From an uncultured Prevotella sp. (GTDB taxonomy: Bacteria > Bacteroidota > Bacteroidia > Bacteroidales > Bacteroidaceae), in NCBI GenBank assembly GCA_900319905.1, contig ONQB01000011.1:62889-126888 (forward strand): DNA of 64,000 bases, given 5' to 3'. Below the pieces are notes generated by a model. That model was not told where the DNA came from and made no database searches. It was given only the letters and a program-made list of their open reading frames with translations. Made by a program: the position numbers and the translations under genes. Below, piece after piece: positions 25,584 to 34,093 of this stretch (position 1 is its first letter; the number at the start of each line of letters is the position of its first letter).

Positions 25584-26861
25584 ATGATGAGAGTATTAAT
25601 CGTGAATACGAGTGAGCGTGTGGGTGGTGCCGCCGTGGCCGCCAACCGTCTGATGGATGCACTCAACAACAACGGTGTGAAGGCCAAGATGCTGGTTATG
25701 CATAAGGAGACAGACAGCATCACCGTAGTGGGACTCAAGAGTCGGCTGCGCCAGCAGTTGCATTTCCTTTGGGAGCGCTGGTGCATCTACTGCCATCTGC
25801 ATTTCCATCGTGAGCGGCTCTTTGAGATTGACATCGCCAACTCGGGTTTCGACATTACGAAACTGCCGGAGTTTAAGGAGGCCGACATCATTCACCTGTC
25901 GTGGATCAATCAGGGCTTCCTGTCGCTCAAGAGCATCAGCCGCATTATCAAGAGTGGCAAACCGGTGGTATGGACGATGCACGACGTGTGGCCTGCTACG
26001 GGCATCTGTCACTACGCGCTCAACTGCACGGCGTATACTGACGTGTGCCACAACTGCAGGCTGCTGCCAGGCAACGGCAGTGCGCACGACCTGTCCACGC
26101 GCATCTTCAACCGCAAGCGCAAGCTTTACAACAACAGTGGCATTCATTTCGTGGGATGCAGTAAGTGGATTGCCGACCAGGCCCGTAAGAGCGCGTTGCT
26201 CGCCGGTATGAACGTGACCAATATTCCCAACCCTATCGATACGCATGTCTATTATCAGAAGGACAAACAACAGTCGCGCCTTCATGCCACGCTGCCAGCT
26301 GACAAGCGCATCATCCTCTTCGTCTCGCAGCGGGTCACGATGACGCGCAAGGGCATCGGCTATTTCATTGATGCTCTCAACAAACTCGTGGCGCAGTACC
26401 CTGAGATGAAAGACAACACCATGGTGGCCGTCATGGGCAGTCATGCCGACGAGATTCTGCCGCAGCTGGCCTTGCCCGCCATTCCGTTGGGCTATGTGGG
26501 CAGTGAGCGGCAGATAGTCGACATCTACAACGCTGCCGACGTGTATGTGTTGCCGTCGCTCGACGACAATCTTCCCAACACCATCATGGAGGCTATGGCG
26601 TGCGGTGTGCCGTCGGTGGCCTTCCGCGTGGGTGGCATCCCGGAGATGGTGGAGCACGAGCGTAACGGCTATCTGGCAAAGCCACGCGATGCTGCCGACC
26701 TGGCCAACGGCATCCACTGGGTGCTCGATGAGGCCGACGGTGAACAGCTCAGCAAGCAATGCCTGCAGAAGGTTAATGCCAACTACTCGCAGCGCAGCGT
26801 CGCCATGAAATATATTGAGGTGTACAACCAGGCCTCGGCATTCAAGCATTATAAGATATGA
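25584..26861 (+). CDS. GT4 family glycosyltransferase
   Basis: This 425-residue GT-B fold enzyme (Glyco_transf_4 plus Glycos_transf_1) transfers sugars from nucleotide donors. The N-terminal VGGAAVAANRLMDALN is the usual acceptor-side glycine-rich loop. The donor-binding part carries NIMEAMACGVPSVAF-like NTIMEAMACGVPSVAFRVGG, with the E of the EX7E motif, followed by EMVEHERNGYLAKP. Adjacent ATG codons at 25584 and 25587 follow the promoter; either may be used. It overlaps the next glycosyltransferase by 4 bp. Confidence 0.9.
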   Translation: MMRVLIVNTSERVGGAAVAANRLMDALNNNGVKAKMLVMHKETDSITVVGLKSRLRQQLHFLWERWCIYCHLHFHRERLFEIDIANSGFDITKLPEFKEADIIHLSWINQGFLSLKSISRIIKSGKPVVWTMHDVWPATGICHYALNCTAYTDVCHNCRLLPGNGSAHDLSTRIFNRKRKLYNNSGIHFVGCSKWIADQARKSALLAGMNVTNIPNPIDTHVYYQKDKQQSRLHATLPADKRIILFVSQRVTMTRKGIGYFIDALNKLVAQYPEMKDNTMVAVMGSHADEILPQLALPAIPLGYVGSERQIVDIYNAADVYVLPSLDDNLPNTIMEAMACGVPSVAFRVGGIPEMVEHERNGYLAKPRDAADLANGIHWVLDEADGEQLSKQCLQKVNANYSQRSVAMKYIEVYNQASAFKHYKI

Positions 26862-27634
26862 TAAAGTTTACGATAGTCACCTGTACCTTCAATGCCGAGC
26901 CTGTGCTGCAGCGTACACTCGACAGTGTGTGTCATCAGACGTATAGTGAGGTGGAACATCTCATCATCGACGGTCTGTCGAAGGATCGCACTGTGACCAT
27001 GGCCATGGACTACAAGCAGCGCTCTGACAGTTCGGCGACGGGTCATGAGGTGACCATCATCTCGGAGAAGGACAATGGTCTGTACGATGCCATGAACAAG
27101 GGTATCCGCCATGCTACCGGCACGTATATTGTTTTTCTCAATGCGGGAGACGTGTTCCCGTCGCGCGACACTTTGGACACCATTGCAGCCCGCGTGGGTG
27201 AGGGAGAGGCGCTGCCGGGTGTGCTTTATGGCGACACGCAGATAGTAAACAGTCATGGACATGTGTTGGGCCTGCGTCGCCTGCGCCCGCCCAGACATCT
27301 CACGTGGCGGTCGTTCCGGCGGGGCATGCTGGTGTGCCATCAGGCGTTCTATGCCCGCACCGACCTCGCCAAGGAGACACCGTACGACCTGCAGTATCGT
27401 TTCTCGGCCGACGTGGACTGGTGCATTCGCATCATGCAACTATGTGCCAAACGGAAGCTGGCCATCAGAAATGTGGAAGAGGTGATCGTCAACTATCTGA
27501 ATGAGGGCATGACCGAACAGAACCATAAGGCCTCGCTCAAGGAACGCTTCCATGTCATGGTCAATCACTATGGCTGGGCGATCACGGTATTGATGCATGG
27601 CTGGTTTGTCGTGAGGTCGGTCGTGAAGAGATAG
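26858..27634 (+). CDS. GT2 family glycosyltransferase
   Basis: This 258-residue GT-A fold enzyme starts FTIVTCTFNAEPVLQRTLDS, followed by EHLIIDGLSKDRT and SEKDNGLYDAMNKGI, the typical GT2 arrangement of proteins near WcaA/AmsE. FLNAGDVF stands in the DxD position. It starts within the stop codon of the GT4 gene (4-bp overlap), so both are translated together. The short C-terminal hydrophobic stretch (WAITVLMHGWFVV) may contact the membrane. A strong hairpin terminator lies about 300 bp downstream. Confidence 0.9.
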   Translation: MIKFTIVTCTFNAEPVLQRTLDSVCHQTYSEVEHLIIDGLSKDRTVTMAMDYKQRSDSSATGHEVTIISEKDNGLYDAMNKGIRHATGTYIVFLNAGDVFPSRDTLDTIAARVGEGEALPGVLYGDTQIVNSHGHVLGLRRLRPPRHLTWRSFRRGMLVCHQAFYARTDLAKETPYDLQYRFSADVDWCIRIMQLCAKRKLAIRNVEEVIVNYLNEGMTEQNHKASLKERFHVMVNHYGWAITVLMHGWFVVRSVVKR

Positions 27635-27811
27635 GTCGGCTTCGTGGCGCCATCCATGACGGTTGTCCTAATAACTGACAATATTTTAACATTTGGGCAA
27701 TGCGCTGTTTTTTTCTGCTTAGACCGATATACTCTTCATCCGAGTCGAGCAGAACCCTAAAAATTATGTATCTAAGGCAGTTTTGCCATCAAAAAACGCA
27801 GAAATAGCGTG

Positions 27812-27921
27812 ATGACATCCCGATATCGCTGAAAAGCCGCCGGTCTTTCGCCGATAGGACATCGGCTTTTCGGCGGGAGGCCGATGACATTTCGCCGAGA
27901 AGCCACTGGGATATCGCCGAT
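27812..27921. repeat. Five degenerate 22-nt repeats with TTTCGCCGA-like core
   Basis: Five consecutive 22-nt units (27812-27833, 27834-27855, 27856-27877, 27878-27899, 27900-27921) keep a CGCCGA/CGGCG core in register (TTTCGCCGAT, TTTCGGCGGG, TTTCGCCGAG, TATCGCCGAT). The second halves vary more. The core recalls the 22-nt repeats at 3034-3099. Confidence 0.8.
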
Positions 27922-27936
27922 ATCTCAAAACAAAAT

Positions 27937-27970
27937 GGGCATCTTCAAATCGGATAATTTGAAGATGCCC
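27937..27970. terminator. Bidirectional terminator hairpin
   Basis: GGGCATCTTCAAAT and ATTTGAAGATGCCC form a perfect 14-bp stem with a 6-nt loop, flanked by AAAA on one side and an AT-rich run on the other. It lies between convergent genes and can serve both strands. Confidence 0.8.
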
Positions 27971-28126
27971 ATAATTATTTAATAATCAATGTATTGCTAA
28001 ATCGCTCAGGAATGCGCTATTTCCGGACGAATGTCCGCTGGTTGGAAAAAAGTGCCTTCCTGCAAAGATGTTGTTAATATTTTTCGTTGTGGAAATCACT
28101 GTTTCCTTATGCGTCGCATGTCTGCT

Positions 28127-29095
28127 TTATACATAGCGGATGATCATGCCGGCTCTCACCTTCTGTGTCTTGCGGAAGCCGTTGAGGCGGCAGATGGTAT
28201 CGACGCTCACGCCCACCTTCTTGGCGATAGACGCAAGGTTTTCGCCGCTTTGCACCTTGTAGTAGAGGCGCTCCGGCGCGTTCATGGCCGACCGCACCTC
28301 GGCAGCTTCGTTGTCGCGGTAGTGTCCCAGCTCGCCGTAGATCTGGTCGCGGGTATAGCCTCCGTTGTCGTTCTTGCCACGTTCACGGGTAGCAACTTCA
28401 GAGTCGTGCTCGTAACGGGACAGCGTGAAGAAGTAGTGATCGCCGGTGACATCCTGGTTGCGGAAGTCGAAGAAAAGGGCGGGATTGAGGGCTACGCCGC
28501 ACAGACGTGTCTCGAAATGCAGATGCGACCCCGTGCTTCGTCCGGTGTTGCCGCCGAGACCGATGGGCTCTCCGGCACGTACCACTTGGTTTTCTTTCAC
28601 CAATTGCTTTGAGAGGTGTCCGTAGATGGTCTCCAAACCATTAGGATGGCGGATGACGATGTAGTTGCCATAACCACCGGCCTCATAGCGCACGATGCGC
28701 ACCTTGCCGGAGAAAGCGGCACGAATGGTATCGCCGATGTAGACCTTAATGTCAAGGCCTTTGTGCTGGCGACCCCAGCGGGATCCAAAGTTACTGGTGA
28801 TGACGCGGCTTGGCGTCGGCATGCAAAAGTGGCGTAGGTTGATATCAAAAGAATCGGGTAGTGCGGTAGCGCGGTGTGCGTATTGGTTGTTCCAATCATC
28901 CCCATATAGTTGGGCGGCGGGCGATTGTGCGTTCTCTCGTTCTATTAAACTCTTTACTTCAATGGAATCGAGCTTCTTAGCTCTACGGTCAACAGGAGCC
29001 TGTCTCGCTAACAGGTCCTGCGCAACGGCGGGCGAGACAACGGCGCCGAATATAAGTGTAATTGCCAGTATGCTTAATTTCTTTTTGAATGCCAT
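28127..29095 (-). CDS. M23 family metallopeptidase with C-terminal LysM
   Basis: This 322-residue exported cell-wall enzyme probably cuts peptidoglycan peptide bridges. A signal peptide (KKKLSILAITLIFGAVVSPAVAQ) is followed by the M23 domain: HKGLD (residues 111-115) and HLHFE (191-195) supply zinc ligands and IYGH the catalytic His160. A LysM repeat (YYKVQSGENLASIAKKVG) near residues 275-320 would bind peptidoglycan. It has its own promoter at 29155-29148 and is separated from recG by a large repeat region. Confidence 0.92.
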   Translation of the reverse strand: MAFKKKLSILAITLIFGAVVSPAVAQDLLARQAPVDRRAKKLDSIEVKSLIERENAQSPAAQLYGDDWNNQYAHRATALPDSFDINLRHFCMPTPSRVITSNFGSRWGRQHKGLDIKVYIGDTIRAAFSGKVRIVRYEAGGYGNYIVIRHPNGLETIYGHLSKQLVKENQVVRAGEPIGLGGNTGRSTGSHLHFETRLCGVALNPALFFDFRNQDVTGDHYFFTLSRYEHDSEVATRERGKNDNGGYTRDQIYGELGHYRDNEAAEVRSAMNAPERLYYKVQSGENLASIAKKVGVSVDTICRLNGFRKTQKVRAGMIIRYV

Positions 29096-29147
29096 GTAAA
29101 CCGTTCTTTTAGGTTGATGTTGCTCATCTTCAAAAACGAAGATATGG

Positions 29148-29155
29148 CAAAGATA
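29148..29155 (-). promoter_or_regulatory. -7 box for the M23 peptidase gene
   Basis: On the minus strand TATCTTTG matches TAnnTTTG, 52 nt upstream of the ATG at 29095. Confidence 0.6.
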
Positions 29156-29233
29156 CTAATAATCAATCAAATGAGCAACTCTGTTAACAGTTTTGATGCA
29201 GATTTAACACAATCTTTTCATTTTTTTAGTAAA

Positions 29234-29597
29234 AGACATAGTAAACTTAAAGACATAGTAACATAGTAGACAAGACATAGTAACGTAGTAAACAAGACAT
29301 AGTAACATAGTAAACAAGACATAGTAACATAGTAAACAAGACATAGTAACATAGTAAACGAGACATAGTAACATAGTAAACGAGACATAGTAACATAATA
29401 ACATTAAACGGACACAATGATACGAGGTGATACGAGACTTACTATTATTCAGTATCCAAATCTCTTACGGCTCATTTATCTGCTACTTTTACTATGTTAC
29501 TATGTTACTATGTCTTTATGTTTACTATGTTACTATGTCTTTAAGTTTACTATGTCTTGTCTACTATGTTACTATGTCTACTATATTACTATGTCTA
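29234..29597. repeat. 22-nt repeat array with an inverted second arm
   Basis: The left arm has six consecutive 22-nt units (29251-29382) of the pattern AGACATAGTAACATAG plus TAAACA/TAGACA, with shortened copies at each end. After about 80 bp the same sequence returns reversed (about 29489-29597, for example CTACTATGTTACTATGTCT), with spacings of 17, 22 and 25 nt. The arms could fold on each other over more than 100 nt. The right end runs into the recG stop codon (29597-29595). ORFs through it are low-complexity artefacts. Confidence 0.9.
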
Positions 29598-31694
29598 ACT
29601 GATGGAACCCCAGTTGACATTTGTGTTGCGCAGTTCCCGCAGCCTGTTCCACAGCAGTGCATACTCTGGCTTGTTGCATTCCGGGTCGTCGCTGATGATG
29701 CGCTGAGCCTCTTTGCGGGCCAGCTGTACGATCTGTCCGTCGCGTGCAATGTTGGCGATCTTCAGGTCGAAGGCCATGCCGCTTTGCTGTGTGCCTTCGA
29801 GGTCGCCGGGACCCCGCAGCTTAAGGTCAGCTTCGGCAATGCGGAACCCGTCGTTGGTGGCGCACATGATGTCGATGCGCTTGCGCGTCTCCTCAGAAAG
29901 CTTGTAGCTGGTCACGAGGATGCAGTAGCTCTGTTTGGCACCGCGTCCCACCCGTCCGCGCAACTGATGGAGCTGAGACAAGCCGAAGCGCTGGGCATCG
30001 AGGATGACCATCACCGATGCGTTGGGCACGTTGACACCCACCTCGATGACCGTGGTGGCTACGAGGATCTGCGTCTCGCCGGTGACGAAACGGCGCATCT
30101 CCTCTTCTTTTTCTTTCGGTTTCATCTGTCCGTGCACCTTGCTCAGCTTGAATTGCGGGAAGATCTGGCACAGTTGCTCATAGCCCTTCTCCAGATTCTT
30201 CAGGTCCATCTTCTTGTTCTCTTCGATGAGTGGGAACACGATGTACACCTGCCGGCCCTCGTTCACCTGTTGGGTGATGCCGGCGTAGAGGCTGTTCATC
30301 TGGTTGTCGTATTTATGCAAGGTAACGACAGGCTTGCGTCCGGGAGGCAGTTCGTCGATGACACTCACGTCGAGGTCGCCGTAGAGAGTCATGGCCAGGG
30401 TACGCGGGATGGGTGTGGCTGTCATGACGAGGATGTGTGGCGGCCGCTCGCTCTTGGCCCACAGTCGGGCACGCTGGGCTACGCCGAAACGATGCTGTTC
30501 GTCAATGACGGCGATGCCGAGACGCAGAAACTGCACGCTGTCCTCGATGACGGCGTGCGTGCCCACGAGGATGTTGACTGACCCGTCGGCCAGTCCCTCC
30601 AGCACGGCCTTGCGCTGCTTGCCCTTCACGATGCCCGTGAGCAGTTCCACGCGCACGTCCATGCCCTTGAGAAACTCCTTGATTGTGTTGAGATGTTGTT
30701 CGGCCAGTATCTCCGTGGGAGCCATGATACACGCCTGGTAGCCGTTGTCGATGGCGATGAGCATCGACATCAGTGCCACGAGCGTCTTGCCCGATCCCAC
30801 GTCACCCTGCAGCAGGCGGTTCATCTGCCGGCCCGAGCACATGTCGTCGCGTATCTCGTGCATCACGCGCTTCTGAGCACCGGTGAGCTCGAAGTGGAGG
30901 TTGTTGCGGTAGAACGTGTTGAACTGATGGCCCACCTTCGGAAAGACGTAGCCCCGGTATTTGTTGCGCTGAGCGGTGGCGTAGCGCAGGATGTTGAGTT
31001 GCACATAGAACAGCTCTTCGAACTTCAGCCGTTCCTCGGCGCGTTGCTCGTCGCGCAGCGTCTTGGGGTAGTGGATGTCGCGCAGGGCTTTCTCTCTTGA
31101 CACGAAGTGCAGACGTTGCAGCTGTGAGGGCAGCAGCGTCTCGGGGATGGATCCCTCCGGCAACCGCAGCACGAGGCTCTTGGTGATTTTCTCCAGGGCA
31201 TGCGACGAGATGCCCATGTCCTTCATGCGTTGTGTCGTGATGTAATAAGGTTGCATGCCCATCTGGTCGAGTTGTACATTGGCAGCCTTTTCCATGTCGG
31301 GATGGGAGAACTGGTAGATGCCCATGTAGGCGACGGGTTTGCCAAAGACAATGAACTCCTCGCCCACCTTATAGGCATCGTAGATCCATTTGCCGCCATG
31401 AAACCACACGAGGTCGACGAAGTCGCGGCCGTCGGTGAAGTGGCCCACGACGCGTTTGTTGCGTCCTTCGCCAAACTCCTCGTATCGCGTGATATGTCCC
31501 TTGATCTGAATGACCGGCATGTTGCCCGTCAGCTCGCGGATGGCATAGATCTTTGAGCGGTCCACATATTTATAAGGATAATACTCCAGCAGGTCACCCC
31601 ACGTCTTGATGTTGAGCTGACGGTTGAGTATCTCCTTGCGTCGCGGTCCAACGCCTGGCAGATACATGATGTCCTGTGAGAGGATGTTTGACAT
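29595..31694 (-). CDS. recG: ATP-dependent DNA helicase RecG
   Basis: RecG remodels stalled replication forks and Holliday junctions. The 699-residue protein has the N-terminal wedge/OB domain, then Walker A LLQGDVGSGKTLVALM (about residue 295), the DEQH box (AVIDEQHRFG), the TATPIPRTLAMTLYGDLD segment, and motif VI QLRGRVGRG. The length is normal for the family. It is the last gene of a minus-strand unit (DJ-1/PfpI, ispD, recG), 31 bp after ispD. Its stop codon lies within the edge of the repeat array downstream. Confidence 0.97.
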   Translation of the reverse strand: MSNILSQDIMYLPGVGPRRKEILNRQLNIKTWGDLLEYYPYKYVDRSKIYAIRELTGNMPVIQIKGHITRYEEFGEGRNKRVVGHFTDGRDFVDLVWFHGGKWIYDAYKVGEEFIVFGKPVAYMGIYQFSHPDMEKAANVQLDQMGMQPYYITTQRMKDMGISSHALEKITKSLVLRLPEGSIPETLLPSQLQRLHFVSREKALRDIHYPKTLRDEQRAEERLKFEELFYVQLNILRYATAQRNKYRGYVFPKVGHQFNTFYRNNLHFELTGAQKRVMHEIRDDMCSGRQMNRLLQGDVGSGKTLVALMSMLIAIDNGYQACIMAPTEILAEQHLNTIKEFLKGMDVRVELLTGIVKGKQRKAVLEGLADGSVNILVGTHAVIEDSVQFLRLGIAVIDEQHRFGVAQRARLWAKSERPPHILVMTATPIPRTLAMTLYGDLDVSVIDELPPGRKPVVTLHKYDNQMNSLYAGITQQVNEGRQVYIVFPLIEENKKMDLKNLEKGYEQLCQIFPQFKLSKVHGQMKPKEKEEEMRRFVTGETQILVATTVIEVGVNVPNASVMVILDAQRFGLSQLHQLRGRVGRGAKQSYCILVTSYKLSEETRKRIDIMCATNDGFRIAEADLKLRGPGDLEGTQQSGMAFDLKIANIARDGQIVQLARKEAQRIISDDPECNKPEYALLWNRLRELRNTNVNWGSIS

Positions 31695-31725
31695 GTCTCC
31701 TTGTAAATAAAATGGATGATTACTA

Positions 31726-32400
31726 TTATTCCTGTGCCAGCACTTCGCCCACTTTCAGGTCGAAGGGCGTAGTGATTTTGATGTTCTCTCGGTTGCCTTC
31801 CACGGTGTTCACCTTTACGCCGAGGCTCTCCACGACGGAGGCGTCGTCGGTGAAGGCGTCGCGCTCGGGTTGGTTGAAGGCCTGCTTGGCCAGCGAGATG
31901 TCGAACACCTGGGGTGTCTGCACGGCGCGGAACAGCTTTCGGTTGACGGTGTAGCTGTTGCCCGTTCGGTCGTCGACGTGGCGCAGCGTGTCGGTGACAG
32001 GTATGACCGGCACGGCGGTGTATTCCTCGTGAGCCATATCGAAGCAGCGGCCGATGACCTCCTCTGACACGAAGGGCCGCACGCCGTCGTGGAACGCCAC
32101 CACACCGTCCTCGTCGTCGGGCACGAGAGCCAGTCCGTTGCGGGAGCTTTGAAAACGTGATGCTCCGCCGTCGGCAAGAGTGTGCGGGATGTCGAAGTGA
32201 TGGTCACGGCACAGCGTGCGCCAGTAGTCCTGCTGGTCCTTGGGCAGCACGACGATGATGCGCAGGTCGTGACTGTACTGATAGAAGCGGGCGATGGTGC
32301 GCATGAGTATGGGCATGCCCCCGACGGGCAGAAACTGCTTGGGCAGGTCAGAGCCCATGCGCAGGCCCTTGCCGCCGGCTACGATGATTGCGTAATCCAT
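31726..32400 (-). CDS. ispD: 2-C-methyl-D-erythritol 4-phosphate cytidylyltransferase
   Basis: IspD makes CDP-methylerythritol in the MEP isoprenoid pathway. The 224-residue protein carries [33 protein letters not shown] with the conserved Arg, and [11 protein letters not shown]. This is the housekeeping copy, judged by its position with recG and the intact GGxxR motif; a divergent relative lies in the polysaccharide region at 11892. It begins 12 bp after the DJ-1/PfpI gene. Confidence 0.9.
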   Translation of the reverse strand: MDYAIIVAGGKGLRMGSDLPKQFLPVGGMPILMRTIARFYQYSHDLRIIVVLPKDQQDYWRTLCRDHHFDIPHTLADGGASRFQSSRNGLALVPDDEDGVVAFHDGVRPFVSEEVIGRCFDMAHEEYTAVPVIPVTDTLRHVDDRTGNSYTVNRKLFRAVQTPQVFDISLAKQAFNQPERDAFTDDASVVESLGVKVNTVEGNRENIKITTPFDLKVGEVLAQE

Positions 32401-32412
32401 GTGATGGGAGTG

Positions 32413-32994
32413 TTAGGGTTGTGGTGTTTTCATATCCATGAGATGGGCGTACTGCATCTTCACCTGCAGCGCCTTGACCTGCTCCTCGGGTACGAAGTAG
32501 CTCAGCAGGTGGTAGGCGTAGGGCAGGGTGGCGGCCGGTCCCTCGCCGGTGGTCACCAGTCCGTCTTCCTCAAAGAGTGCGCCGGTGTAGGTGGCACCCG
32601 TGAGATATTTCTTGAAACCTGGTGAGCAGGTGGCCCGCTTGCCCTGCAGAATGCCAATGGAAGCCAGCACCATGGGAGCCGCACAGATGGCGGCCACACG
32701 ACGTCCGGCGTCGTACTGACGACGCAGCGCCTGACGTACGCCCTCGTGAGCATTGAGATTGGTGGAACCCGGCATGCCACCGGGAATCATCAGCAAGTCG
32801 GCATCGCTGAAGTCACCGGCCTGCTCAAACAGCAGATCTGTCTTGATGGTCACGCCATGAGACGACTCAACCAGTTGTGAACCCGTTACGCTTACCGTCT
32901 GGACCGTCAGGTCGGCACGGCGCAGAATGTCTACCGGCGCCAGGGCTTCTATCTCTTCGAAGCCATTGGCAAGAAATTCATATACTTTTGCCAT
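32413..32994 (-). CDS. DJ-1/PfpI family protein
   Basis: This 193-residue protein is of the DJ-1/ThiJ/PfpI superfamily (class I glutamine amidotransferase-like fold). LIPGG-like LLMIPGGMPGS precedes the nucleophile elbow VAAICAAPMVLA, with Cys104 in the DJ-1 position, and Glu in NGFEEIEA near residue 14 would be its partner. Proposed roles in the family include glyoxalase/deglycase activity and oxidative-stress protection; which applies here is unknown. First gene of the unit with ispD and recG, with a promoter box at 33076-33069. Confidence 0.9.
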   Translation of the reverse strand: MAKVYEFLANGFEEIEALAPVDILRRADLTVQTVSVTGSQLVESSHGVTIKTDLLFEQAGDFSDADLLMIPGGMPGSTNLNAHEGVRQALRRQYDAGRRVAAICAAPMVLASIGILQGKRATCSPGFKKYLTGATYTGALFEEDGLVTTGEGPAATLPYAYHLLSYFVPEEQVKALQVKMQYAHLMDMKTPQP

Positions 32995-33024
32995 AATTTA
33001 TGAGTGCTTTACAAAAAAATAACG

Positions 33025-33076
33025 TATCTTTGTGCCAATGATATAACTAGTCGTCATCATTGATATTGCAAATTTA
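33025..33076. promoter_or_regulatory. Divergent -7 boxes for the DJ-1 and nadK units
   Basis: TATCTTTG (33025-33032, plus strand) points to nadK and TAAATTTG (33076-33069, minus strand) to the DJ-1/ispD/recG unit. Both match TAnnTTTG. The boxes face across each other, so the transcripts would overlap at their 5' ends. Confidence 0.5.
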
Positions 33077-33151
33077 CAAAAACTTTATAATGGTGCAAAT
33101 GCTTTTGCGCTAAAAAAGTGAATAAAAGATTATACAAAGACACGTTTCCTT

Positions 33152-34081
33152 ATGCAGCATGACAAGAGAGCTGATATAGACAGAAGGCTTCGCTTCGCTT
33201 TGTTTGGCAATGAATTCCAGTCGAAAAAGAGCACGAGCGTGCAGCTCGTGCTACAACGTCTGAAGCAACACAACGCTGAGATATACGTTGACAAGCCCTA
33301 TTATGACTACCTCACGATGGGGTTGGGCATGGACGTGCGTGCCGACGGATTGTTTGAGGGCTACAACGTGGATGCAGACTATGCGGTGTCGGTGGGTGGC
33401 GACGGTACCTTCCTTAAGACGGCCAACCGCGTATTGTCCAAGCATATACCCGTGTTGGGAGTCAACACGGGGCGTCTCGGCTTCCTGGCTGAGGTGCTGC
33501 CCAGTGAGTTTGAGCAGGCACTCAATGAAATCTATAGCGGAGAGTGTACGTTTGAGGAACATACGGTCATCCAGATGGACACCCAGCCGGAGACAGAACT
33601 GTCGGAGACACAGTCGATAGACGACAGTCCGTATGCGCTCAACGACATTGCCATCCTAAAGCGCGACAGTGCGTCGATGATCACCATCCGTGCCTTCATC
33701 AATGGCGACTTCCTCATGACCTACCAGGCCGACGGACTCATCGTCTCTACCCCGACGGGCAGCACGGCCTACAACTTGAGCAACGGCGGACCTATCATCG
33801 TGCCGCAGAGCGGAAGCTTGTGTATCACACCCGTGGCACCGCACAGCCTGAACGTGCGGCCGATCGTCATCAACGACACCAGCGTGGTGCAGCTTGTCGT
33901 GGAGTCGCGCAGCCATAATTTCCTGGTGGCCATCGACGGCCGGTCGGAACGGTTTGACGAAGGCACACCAATCATCATTAGAAAAGCTCCTTACACGGTG
34001 CGCGTGGTGAAACTCCAGTCGAAGCGTTATTTCTCTATCCTGAGAGAAAAACTCATGTGGGGCGCTGACCAAAGAGGGTAA
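33152..34081 (+). CDS. nadK: NAD kinase
   Basis: NAD kinase phosphorylates NAD to NADP using ATP. The 309-residue protein has the diagnostic GGDGTFLKT (residues 82-90), VNTGRLGFLAE shortly after, and the C-terminal segment STPTGSTAYNLSNGGPIIVP that forms the NAD site. Length is normal. It has its own upstream promoter box and is followed 12 bp later by the ABC exporter gene, so the two are probably cotranscribed. Confidence 0.97.
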   Translation: MQHDKRADIDRRLRFALFGNEFQSKKSTSVQLVLQRLKQHNAEIYVDKPYYDYLTMGLGMDVRADGLFEGYNVDADYAVSVGGDGTFLKTANRVLSKHIPVLGVNTGRLGFLAEVLPSEFEQALNEIYSGECTFEEHTVIQMDTQPETELSETQSIDDSPYALNDIAILKRDSASMITIRAFINGDFLMTYQADGLIVSTPTGSTAYNLSNGGPIIVPQSGSLCITPVAPHSLNVRPIVINDTSVVQLVVESRSHNFLVAIDGRSERFDEGTPIIIRKAPYTVRVVKLQSKRYFSILREKLMWGADQRG

Positions 34082-34093
34082 GAGGGACAGCTT

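Larger units (their letters stand above)
27635..28126. other. Gene-free stretch between convergent genes
   Basis: This 492-bp region separates the GT2 gene and the M23 peptidase gene. It contains the 22-nt repeat array (27812-27921) and the strong hairpin at 27937-27970. The first 175 bp and the last 155 bp show no gene and no further repeat. Confidence 0.7.

Noticed and set aside
29204-29602. Small open frames giving YYVTMSCL-type repeated peptides
   Set aside because: They are translations of the 22-nt repeat array and its inverted arm; no start signals or conserved protein character.
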